Assembly (NCBI GenBank): GCA_947306175.1
Contig: CAMZFV010000025.1
Span: 1-47,208, forward strand
Length of the DNA: 47,208 bases
Reading direction: 5' to 3'
Source: an uncultured Prevotellaceae bacterium
Lineage (GTDB): Bacteria; Bacteroidota; Bacteroidia; Bacteroidales; Muribaculaceae
In this document: positions 24,319 through 31,446 of the stretch, piece after piece
How the letters are laid out: each line of letters starts with the position of its first letter
Position numbering within the stretch: the stretch's first letter is position 1
Translations under genes and position numbers: made by a program
The notes under the pieces: generated by a model
What the model was told of the DNA's origin: nothing
Seen by the model: only the letters and a program-made list of their open reading frames with translations
Database searches by the model: none

Positions 24319-25080
24319 ATGACATGGATTGAGGACATCAAGCGGCTCGCCGCCAGTGAGGACAATGAAGTGAGCAGAGAGTGGCTGGAGCGTGCCGAAC
24401 AGGACGCCCCTTACAGCGTGCTGCCCGCTATCCTGTACCTCAAGCGCAATGGCGTGAAAGGCAACGAGGACGTGCTGGCACGGCTCTCCATCTCCCACCC
24501 CGACCGCCATGCCCTGGCGATGATGCTGGGCGATGACGCAAGCCTCATGGCCAACTTCTATCCGCCCGAAGCCTTGCCGGAAGCCCTTGATACCTTCACG
24601 ACCATCGACCGCTTCCTGGACAACTATGGCAAGACCAGCCCGGGTGAGATTGAAGCGATCGACCAAGCCATCTTCAATCCGCAGCCCGACTATGCCGACG
24701 TGCTGGCGGCTCAGGAAATGGAGGAAGGGGGCATCGACCTGACTGGAGGAGACTCTCAGGATGATCTCATCAACAAATTCATCGCTGAACAGATGCAACT
24801 GGGCGAACAGGCGGCACAGACCCCCATCACCACCCCGATTGGCGAAGAGGAGAAGGCCGAAATCGCCGAGGAAACCATCGACGATCCCACCCTCACCGAT
24901 GACTCGATGCTGAGCGAAAGTCTAGCCAAAATGTACATCGCCAGACACAAATATTCGCAGGCTCTTGAAATTATTGAGCAATTAAATTTGAAATATCCAA
25001 AAAATAGTATTTACTTTGCAGACCAAATTCGATTTTTGGCCAAATTGGTCCTAAATGAGACACTAAACGACAAAAAATAA
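24319..25080 (+). CDS. TPR-like protein of the lptE-secG operon
   Basis: The 253-residue acidic, helical protein has no signal peptide. Residues about 200-250 (LAKMYIARHKYSQALEIIEQ, then LNLKYPKNSIYFADQIRFLA) form one clear tetratricopeptide-like repeat. The middle part (about 140-195) is rich in Glu, Gln and Thr and probably disordered. It lies between lptE and secG (6-base gap to secG), an arrangement seen in other Bacteroidales, so a role in envelope biogenesis or protein export is plausible. The codon use becomes more AT-rich in its last 25 codons. Confidence 0.75.
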   Translation: MTWIEDIKRLAASEDNEVSREWLERAEQDAPYSVLPAILYLKRNGVKGNEDVLARLSISHPDRHALAMMLGDDASLMANFYPPEALPEALDTFTTIDRFLDNYGKTSPGEIEAIDQAIFNPQPDYADVLAAQEMEEGGIDLTGGDSQDDLINKFIAEQMQLGEQAAQTPITTPIGEEEKAEIAEETIDDPTLTDDSMLSESLAKMYIARHKYSQALEIIEQLNLKYPKNSIYFADQIRFLAKLVLNETLNDKK

Positions 25081-25086
25081 GAAAAA

Positions 25087-25494
25087 ATGTACACTATTTT
25101 TGCAATTCTGATCGTGATCGCATCGATTCTGTTGGTCGGTGTCATCCTTATCCAAAAATCTAAAGGTGGCGGCCTCGCTGCCAATGTGAACAACTACAAC
25201 CAGTTCATGGGTGTACGCAAGACCACCGACTTCATTGAGAAAGCCACTTGGTGTTTGGCAGCTTTCATCTGCGTCCTGAGCATTGCTTCGGCATTCGTAA
25301 CTGACACTCCCAGCATCGTGGAAGGCGCTCCCCAGATCAAGAAGTTACCCACCAGCGAGACTCAGGCTCCTAACTTCGGCACTCAGGCCGAGGAGGCTGC
25401 TACTCCCGCCGCTAGCAAGACCGCTACCAAGACGGTGACCGTTCCTGCCAAGGATGCCCCCGCTCAGGAAGCACCCGCCAAGGAGGGTAAGTAA
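25087..25494 (+). CDS. secG: Preprotein translocase subunit SecG
   Basis: The 135-residue protein has two membrane helices (about 3-21 and 55-75) joined by the SecG loop LIQKSKGGGLAANVNNYNQF at 21-40. A 60-residue Ala/Thr/Pro/Lys-rich tail follows, a Bacteroidota feature absent from E. coli SecG. It is a non-essential part of SecYEG that aids membrane cycling of export. It is the last gene of the envelope operon, which ends at the terminator at 25524. Confidence 0.93.
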   Translation: MYTIFAILIVIASILLVGVILIQKSKGGGLAANVNNYNQFMGVRKTTDFIEKATWCLAAFICVLSIASAFVTDTPSIVEGAPQIKKLPTSETQAPNFGTQAEEAATPAASKTATKTVTVPAKDAPAQEAPAKEGK

Positions 25495-25523
25495 TCAACC
25501 ATCGCATCTGTAAACAACTTATT

Positions 25524-25581
25524 AAAGGATGCGGTATGTCGTATCCGCATCACAGCGGAACAAGACATACCGCATCCTTTT
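25524..25581 (+). terminator. Terminator ending the envelope operon
   Basis: AAAGGATGCGGTATGTC and GACATACCGCATCCTTTT form a perfect stem of 17 pairs around a 23-base loop, followed by a T-rich tail. It is the strongest hairpin in the window and sits between secG and the M28-like gene. Confidence 0.9.
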
Positions 25582-25593
25582 ATTCGTCGCACT

Positions 25594-26562
25594 ATGAAGA
25601 TGACATTATTATATATAGTACTGGCAGCCATGATGACGGCATGTGGCAGCACGGGCAACTCCACCTCGACCAGCGACGCGGCAGCGACAACGGCAAGCAC
25701 CGCTGTTGAGCGTAAGGCATTTGACGGTCAGGCAGCATTGACGCTCACCCAGCAGCAATGCGACTTCGGCCCCCGCGTGCCAGGAACGCCTGCCCACGCC
25801 AAGTGCGCCGAGTGGCTCACCACAACCCTTAGGGACTGTTGCGACACCGTAATCGTGCAGACTGGCACCGTGCAGACCTTCAAATCTGGAAAAATAAACG
25901 CCAAGAACATCATTGGCGTCATCAACCCTGAGGCCAGCCAGCGCCTGTTGCTGCTCGCGCATTGGGACACCCGCCCCTGGGCCGACAATGACCCCGACGC
26001 CGCCAACCACAGCAAGCCCGTCATCGGCGCCAACGACGGTGCCAGCGGTGTGGCTGTGCTGCTCCAATTGGCTCGCCAGTTAAATGCCGAAAAGACCGAG
26101 TTGGGTATCGACATTGTTCTTGTCGATGTCGAGGACATGGGCGAGAACGACAACGAGGACTCTTGGGGCCTGGGCACCCAGTATTGGGTAGCACATCCCC
26201 ATGTCGCGGGCTATAAACCCCTATTTGGCATCCTGCTCGACATGGTGGGCTCACCCGATGCCACCTTCACCCGTGAGTACTTCTCCACCCAGTATGCCAG
26301 CGGCTTTGTCGACTTGGTATGGAACAACGCGGCAGGCAGCCACTTCATCAACTCACAGGGCGGTGCAGTCACCGACGACCATGTCTTTGTCAACCGCGCC
26401 GGCATACCCTGTGTTGACATCATCGACATGCGCGCCAACAGCGAAACGGGCTTCTGTCCCGAGTGGCATACTGTGGACGATACCATGGGTCACATCAGCC
26501 CCGCCACACTCGCCGAGGTAGGCCAGACCCTGCTCAACGTCATCGCCTCGCTCGAACAGTAA
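25594..26562 (+). CDS. M28-family lipoprotein (glutaminyl cyclase/aminopeptidase-like)
   Basis: The 322-residue protein has a lipoprotein signal (LAAMMTACGS, lipobox Cys17) and a Ser/Thr/Ala-rich linker. The M28 zinc-site pattern is visible: LLAHWDTRPWADND (His) near 110-123, GANDGASGVAVLLQLAR (Asp) near 136-152, DVEDMGEND (Glu/Asp) near 174-182, and EWHTVDDTMGHI (His) near 291-302. The WDTRPWAD and EDxGE segments are closer to glutaminyl-peptide cyclotransferases than to simple aminopeptidases. It is likely a periplasmic or outer-membrane enzyme. It precedes the YwqG-like/prolyl peptidase region. Confidence 0.85.
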   Translation: MKMTLLYIVLAAMMTACGSTGNSTSTSDAAATTASTAVERKAFDGQAALTLTQQQCDFGPRVPGTPAHAKCAEWLTTTLRDCCDTVIVQTGTVQTFKSGKINAKNIIGVINPEASQRLLLLAHWDTRPWADNDPDAANHSKPVIGANDGASGVAVLLQLARQLNAEKTELGIDIVLVDVEDMGENDNEDSWGLGTQYWVAHPHVAGYKPLFGILLDMVGSPDATFTREYFSTQYASGFVDLVWNNAAGSHFINSQGGAVTDDHVFVNRAGIPCVDIIDMRANSETGFCPEWHTVDDTMGHISPATLAEVGQTLLNVIASLEQ

Positions 26563-26580
26563 CCTATCGTGGACCGGGAA

Positions 26581-26615
26581 ATTCAATCATGTGATATTTC
26601 CTGTCCACATTTTTA
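26581..26615. repeat. Direct repeat at start of duplicated unit (copy 1)
   Basis: A 35-base stretch beginning attcaatcatgtgatattt and ending at an A after a T-run is repeated exactly at 28168-28202. It marks the left boundary of a 1,587-base tandem duplication. Confidence 0.85.
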
Positions 26616-26641
26616 ATATTTTCATATCAAATGATTTGGAC

Positions 26642-27928
26642 ATGAAAGAATCTGAAACAAGGATACCCAAAATTGTAAAAGCCGTCTGCTATATAATAGG
26701 CTGGCTTGCCTTTTTCATTCTGCTCGCAATCTGGGATACCGTGAGCATGACGTTGCGGGGCGTGCTCATTGCCGTCGTGCTGCTGACGATTCTAGGACAC
26801 TACAAAGCCAACAAGGAATTAAAGAGACTCATGCCCGAGGTGTATGACGATGAATTTGACGAAGAAGAGGTGATCCCCTTCAGGGATTTGGACAAAAAAA
26901 CTAAAAAACTATATGCCGTGCAGGGCCTGCTCTTTTGTATGATAATCGGTGTTATTGCCCTCTTTTGTTTTCTGACACGCGACATACCTGATGACATGCC
27001 GATATGTGACTGGCCGCCAACGATGCAGATGTTGCCCATAGGAATGGGCATCGTGATATTCCTGTTGCTTTTCGGAATGGACATAATCGAAAAAAAATTG
27101 GAGAAACGCAAGGATCAGCAGGATCAACAGAGGGACGATGAGGTCAAAATTGACGAAAAAAAGGTAAGCCACTACATGGATTTGATCAAGTCCTTCAGTC
27201 GTAATGCCATTCAGATCTCATTTGCGGAAAACGGTAACATCCCATTGACTGCCGGTTGCTCCAAATATGGTGGACGACCTGATGTGGACGATGATTTTCA
27301 GTGGCCACACGACAATAAAGGCCGTCCCTTATCATTGCTGATGCAAATCGATTGTGCGGACCTCACGTCCCTTGACCTCGAGGGTTTATTGCCCACAAGC
27401 GGACAACTGTATTTCTTCTACGAACTCAGCAAGATGAATCGGAACGGCCTTAAGAACAATGTCCGAGTCATCTATAACGACAAGCCTTCTTCTCAACTGC
27501 ATCCACTCGATTATCCTGTGAATCTCAACAAAAAATACCAGTTACAGGAACACCGCTTGCAATTTACCCAATGCACGAGCATCCCGGAGATTGAAGAACT
27601 TGGCAACTTGACAAATAAGCCACTCAGCTACAAAGATAAGTTTGAGAGCAACGAGGCATATTGCCGATTGGATGAGGAGTTCTGGAATGGTGTCGAGTAC
27701 ATCGGTACCATGCTCGGTTTCGCCGAACTCATTGAAAAGCCTATCGTCGATGACCCGTCTGATGATGTACTCCTGTTGCAACTCAATTGCAGTGAGTTTT
27801 GGCCAGAAAATGACAAGATGCCTCACGACCTGCTGCTCGGTAACGGCGTCATCTACTTCTACATCAAGCGTGACGATCTGTGGGTAAGACGCTTTGACAG
27901 AATAACATTTGCCCGGCAATGCATTTAA
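26642..27928 (+). CDS. Membrane-anchored YwqG-like (DUF1963) protein, copy 1
   Basis: The start chosen is the ATG at 26642 (MKESETR), because copy 2 begins at the equivalent place and an in-frame ATG at 26591 lies in the repeated leader. The 428-residue protein has two membrane hairpins (about 10-48 and 82-145) and a cytosolic YwqG/DUF1963 domain (about 185-428): AGCSKYGGRPDVDDDFQWPH, LSLLMQIDCADLTSLDLEGL, and the final YFYIKRDDLWVRRFDRITF. YwqG proteins have no established activity; they resemble SMI1/KNR4-type and SUKH-adjacent cytosolic proteins. The gene is clearly paralogous to copy 2 at 28227, but carries about 95 extra residues including the second membrane pair. Confidence 0.8.
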   Translation: MKESETRIPKIVKAVCYIIGWLAFFILLAIWDTVSMTLRGVLIAVVLLTILGHYKANKELKRLMPEVYDDEFDEEEVIPFRDLDKKTKKLYAVQGLLFCMIIGVIALFCFLTRDIPDDMPICDWPPTMQMLPIGMGIVIFLLLFGMDIIEKKLEKRKDQQDQQRDDEVKIDEKKVSHYMDLIKSFSRNAIQISFAENGNIPLTAGCSKYGGRPDVDDDFQWPHDNKGRPLSLLMQIDCADLTSLDLEGLLPTSGQLYFFYELSKMNRNGLKNNVRVIYNDKPSSQLHPLDYPVNLNKKYQLQEHRLQFTQCTSIPEIEELGNLTNKPLSYKDKFESNEAYCRLDEEFWNGVEYIGTMLGFAELIEKPIVDDPSDDVLLLQLNCSEFWPENDKMPHDLLLGNGVIYFYIKRDDLWVRRFDRITFARQCI

Positions 27929-27994
27929 CCCATGATTTCACCGATATGTCAATCCAATCAACCAAAATATAAACAGTAAATTAACAATCTAACA

Positions 27995-28166
27995 ATGAGA
28001 AAAGAAAGGATTTTAATTATGAGCGCATTGATCGCAGCGTCGGCTGTGACGACGCAGGCTCGCATCAACTATCCCGACACCCGTCGTGTGGATACCGTTG
28101 ACACTTACTTTGGCACCCAGGTGGCCGACCCTTACCGCTGGCTCGAGGATGACCGTAGCGCCGAGA
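27995..28166 (+). pseudogene. N-terminal remnant of a prolyl oligopeptidase gene
   Basis: The first 57 codons match the start of the intact peptidase at 29269 with few changes, including the signal-like [16 protein letters not shown] and the [18 protein letters not shown] stretch. After GCCGAGA (28160-28166) the sequence jumps to the leader of YwqG copy 2, and the frame runs 17 more codons to a stop at 28219. It is the partial copy created by the tandem duplication. It may still be translated as a 74-residue peptide with a signal-like N-terminus, but there is no sign of selection for that. Confidence 0.9.
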
Positions 28167-28167
28167 T

Positions 28168-28202
28168 ATTCAATCATGTGATATTTCCTGTCCACATTTT
28201 TA
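28168..28202. repeat. Direct repeat at the duplication junction (copy 2)
   Basis: Exact repeat of 26581-26615, directly fused to the peptidase fragment at base 28167. Confidence 0.85.
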
Positions 28203-28226
28203 TATCTCATATCAACTGATTAGGTC

Positions 28227-29207
28227 ATGATGAAAGACAGAAAACTGATATTCAGTACGATAATGACCGTCTGCATGATGATAGGCGTTGGTACCTTTTT
28301 CAAGCTACTCGCTGGCTGGGATACCGAGAGCATGCCGCACATCATCATGCTCGTAGCAGTCATGCTGCTGATGATTCTCGGATACTGCAAAGCCCACAAG
28401 GAACTCAGAAGACTCTTGGATGATGAGACCGCCAAAATGGACAGGCATGAAGAAAAGGTGAACCAATACATGGAGTTGCTCAAGCCTTCTGGCCGAGATG
28501 CCATTCGGATTTCATTTGCGGACAAAGGCACGGCCCCATTGCCTGCGGGTTGCTCCAAATATGGCGGACGGCCTGACGTTCCAGCCAATTTCCAGTGGCC
28601 GCACGATAACAGCGGGCGTCCCCTATCATTGCTGCTGCAGATCGATTGTGCGGACCTTACGTCCCTCGACCATGAGAACCTATTGCCCACAAGCGGACAA
28701 CTGTATTTCTTCTACGAACTCAGCCAGATGGATAGGAACGGCAATGAGAACGATGTCCGAGTGATCTATAATGACCTGCCTTCTTCACAACTGCATCCCC
28801 TCGAATATCCTGTAAATCTCGACAAAGAATACCAGTTGCAAGAATGCCGCTTGCAATTCAGCCGATTCACGAGCTACCCCACCCTCTCGACTTTTAAGCC
28901 CGTCAGCGAGGAGGATGAAGATGCGCGCTATGAGGCAATTGTTCTATTGTGGGACGAATCCCATACTGATATCGGCAGTATGCTCGGTTATCCCTTCCTT
29001 ATTCAAGGGCCCATCGTCGATGACCTGTCTGATGATGTACTCCTATTGCAACTCTATTCCACCAATTGTGAGTACCAGAATAAAGATGACAAGTTTCCTC
29101 ACGACCTGCTGCTCGGCGACTACGGCATCATCTACTTCTACATCAAGCGTGAAGACCTGCTGGCACGACGCTTTGACAGAATAAAATTTGCCCTGCAAAG
29201 CAATTGA
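28227..29207 (+). CDS. Membrane-anchored YwqG-like (DUF1963) protein, copy 2
   Basis: The 326-residue paralogue of the gene at 26642 has one membrane hairpin (about 8-50) and then the YwqG domain (about 85-326): AGCSKYGGRPDVPANFQWPH, LLQIDCADLTSLDHENLLPT, and YFYIKREDLLARRFDRIKF. Compared with copy 1 it lacks the second membrane pair. The domain cores are highly similar, while the middle (about 225-255) and the N-terminus differ clearly, so both copies have been kept and have diverged. It lies 62 bases upstream of the intact prolyl oligopeptidase gene. Confidence 0.8.
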   Translation: MMKDRKLIFSTIMTVCMMIGVGTFFKLLAGWDTESMPHIIMLVAVMLLMILGYCKAHKELRRLLDDETAKMDRHEEKVNQYMELLKPSGRDAIRISFADKGTAPLPAGCSKYGGRPDVPANFQWPHDNSGRPLSLLLQIDCADLTSLDHENLLPTSGQLYFFYELSQMDRNGNENDVRVIYNDLPSSQLHPLEYPVNLDKEYQLQECRLQFSRFTSYPTLSTFKPVSEEDEDARYEAIVLLWDESHTDIGSMLGYPFLIQGPIVDDLSDDVLLLQLYSTNCEYQNKDDKFPHDLLLGDYGIIYFYIKREDLLARRFDRIKFALQSN

Positions 29208-29268
29208 CCCATTATCGCACCGATATGACAATCCAATCAACCAATAACCATAAATTAACAATCAACCA

Positions 29269-31392
29269 ATGAAGAAAGAAAGGTTTCTACTCATGAGCAG
29301 TGCATTAATTGCAGCGTCGGCTATGACGACGCAGGCTCGCATCAACTATCCCGACACCCGTCGCGTGGATACTGTGGACACTTACTTCGGCACCCAGGTG
29401 CCCGACCCTTATCGCTGGCTCGAGGATGACCGCAGCGCCGAGACCGAGGCCTGGGTCAATGCCCAAAACAAGGTGACTCAGAACTACCTGTCCAAAATCC
29501 CCTTCCGCAAGGACGTAAAGAAGCGCATCACCGAACTCGCCAACTACGAGAAGATGGGCGCACCCTTCAAGATCAAGGACAAGTTCTATTTCTTCAAGAA
29601 CAACGGCCTGCAGAACCAGAGCGTGCTCTATGAGTACAATGCCGATGGCAATCACAAGATGGTGCTCGACCCCAACACGTTGAGCGACGACGGCACTGTG
29701 GCGTTGCAGCAGCTCAACTTCTCCAACGACGGCCGCTACCTGGCATACATCATTACCCGCAGCGGCAGTGACTGGAACGAAATCTACGTCAAGGACCTCA
29801 AGGAGGACAAGGTGCTCGACGACCACATCGTCTGGGCCAAGTTCACCGATGCACAGTGGCTCGGCGACGGCTTCTTCTACAGCGGATTCGACGCCCCCGA
29901 GGATGCCAAGACGTCCAAGAATGAGTTCCAGAAGGTGTATTACCACAAGCTGGGCACACCCCAAAGCGAGGACTATGTCGAATATCAGGACAAGGGTGAA
30001 CCCCTGCATTTCCACCAGGTGAGCGTGAGCGAAGATGAGCGTTACGTTATCCTGTGGAAGAGCGACGCCGAGGGCAACGACATCTACATCAAGGACCTCA
30101 AGGACCGCAACCCGCACTATGTGCAACTCATCGGCGGCATGAAGTATGAGCGTGGCATCGTCGGCATCGACAACGGCAAAATCTATGTGATGACCAACGA
30201 GAATGCCCCCAAGGGCAAGATTGTCACCTACGATGCCGAGACGCTGTCTCCCGCCAGCTGCGCCGAGTTCATTCCTGAACAGGAATCGGTATTGACGGGC
30301 GCTACTATGGCCGACCACAAGTTCATCCTCACCTACGACAAGGATGCTTCAAACCATCCCTACCTGTATGACAAAAACGGCAAGCTCATCCGTGAAATCA
30401 AGTTGCCGACCTACGGTTCAGTAGGTTTCTCCTGCAAGAAGAACGCTAAGGAAGTATTCTACAGCTTCGCCAGCTACACCTTCCCCGGCGCCATCTACAA
30501 GTATGACCTGGAGACGGGCAAGAGCGAACTCTTCTTCCAGCCCAAAGTGAACCTCAAGAGCGAGGACTACGTCACCGAGCAGGTCTTCTTCAACAGCAAG
30601 GACGGTGCGCGCATCCCCATGTTCCTCGTCTATAAGAAGGGTCTCAAGCGTGACGGTCAGCGTCCCACCTTCCTCTACGGCTACGGCGGCTTCAACGTGA
30701 GCCTCAATCCCGCTTTCACCTACACCCGCACCCTGTTCGCCATGATGGACTGCGGCGGCATCTGCGCCTATGTCAACCTGCGCGGTGGCGGCGAGTATGG
30801 CGAAGAGTGGCACCAGGCCGGCACCAAGATGAACAAGCAGAATGTCTTTGACGACTTCATCGCTGCCGCCGAGTGGCTCATCGAGAACAAGTACACCAAT
30901 CCCAGTAAGCTCGCCTGCAACGGCGCCAGCAATGGCGGTCTGCTCGTCGGCGCTGTGGTCAACCAGCGTCCCGACCTGTTCGCCTGTGCCGTACCCCAGG
31001 TGGGTGTGATGGACATGCTGCGTTACCACGAGTTCACCATCGGCTGGAACTGGGCCCCCGACTACGGCCGCAGCGACGACAGCCCCGAGATGTTCCGCTA
31101 CCTGCGCGACTACTCGCCCCTGCACAACATCAAGAACGACGGCACCCCCTACCCCGCCATCATGGTGACCACCGGTGACCACGACGACCGCGTTGTGCCC
31201 GCCCACAGCTTCAAGTATGCCGCCGAGCTGCAGCACTGCAACACCGGCGACCAGCCCAAGCTCATCCGCATCGACAGCAAGGCTGGCCACGGCCACAGCA
31301 AGCCCATCAGCAAGATCATCGACGAGTACACCGACATCCAGGCCTTCATCATGTACAACCTGGGCGTCAAGTACAAGTACAAAAAGAAATAA
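29269..31392 (+). CDS. Prolyl oligopeptidase, family S9A
   Basis: The 707-residue protein has a signal-like N-terminus (about 1-23), then the S9A beta-propeller (about 70-410) and the alpha/beta-hydrolase domain. The catalytic Ser554 is in [13 protein letters not shown], the Asp is in [12 protein letters not shown] (Asp639 or 640), and His674 is in AGHGHSKP. These agree with porcine POP numbering (Ser554, Asp641, His680). It cuts short peptides after proline, probably in the periplasm. The first 57 codons were duplicated to form the remnant at 27995. It ends at a terminator that overlaps the next promoter. Confidence 0.95.
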   Translation: MKKERFLLMSSALIAASAMTTQARINYPDTRRVDTVDTYFGTQVPDPYRWLEDDRSAETEAWVNAQNKVTQNYLSKIPFRKDVKKRITELANYEKMGAPFKIKDKFYFFKNNGLQNQSVLYEYNADGNHKMVLDPNTLSDDGTVALQQLNFSNDGRYLAYIITRSGSDWNEIYVKDLKEDKVLDDHIVWAKFTDAQWLGDGFFYSGFDAPEDAKTSKNEFQKVYYHKLGTPQSEDYVEYQDKGEPLHFHQVSVSEDERYVILWKSDAEGNDIYIKDLKDRNPHYVQLIGGMKYERGIVGIDNGKIYVMTNENAPKGKIVTYDAETLSPASCAEFIPEQESVLTGATMADHKFILTYDKDASNHPYLYDKNGKLIREIKLPTYGSVGFSCKKNAKEVFYSFASYTFPGAIYKYDLETGKSELFFQPKVNLKSEDYVTEQVFFNSKDGARIPMFLVYKKGLKRDGQRPTFLYGYGGFNVSLNPAFTYTRTLFAMMDCGGICAYVNLRGGGEYGEEWHQAGTKMNKQNVFDDFIAAAEWLIENKYTNPSKLACNGASNGGLLVGAVVNQRPDLFACAVPQVGVMDMLRYHEFTIGWNWAPDYGRSDDSPEMFRYLRDYSPLHNIKNDGTPYPAIMVTTGDHDDRVVPAHSFKYAAELQHCNTGDQPKLIRIDSKAGHGHSKPISKIIDEYTDIQAFIMYNLGVKYKYKKK

Positions 31393-31402
31393 ACTTTTCC
31401 CC

Positions 31403-31432
31403 AAAAGGCGGGCCTCATGGCCCGCTTTTTTT
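31403..31432 (+). terminator. Terminator after the prolyl oligopeptidase gene
   Basis: AAAAGGCGGGCC-TCAT-GGCCCGCTTTTTTT is a near-perfect hairpin with a T-run. The tail runs directly into the -7 box of the next gene. Confidence 0.9.
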
Positions 31433-31433
31433 G

Positions 31434-31441
31434 TATCTTTG
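31434..31441 (+). promoter_or_regulatory. -7 promoter element for the UvrA-like gene
   Basis: TATCTTTG lies between the terminator T-run and the ATG at 31447. The predicted transcription start is at or within a few bases of the ATG, so the mRNA may be leaderless. Confidence 0.6.
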
Positions 31442-31446
31442 TGGGC

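Noticed and set aside
31417..31446. Upstream ATG for the UvrA-like protein
   Set aside because: It lies inside the preceding terminator hairpin and before the promoter box; family alignment starts at MKGDTIIIKGARENN.
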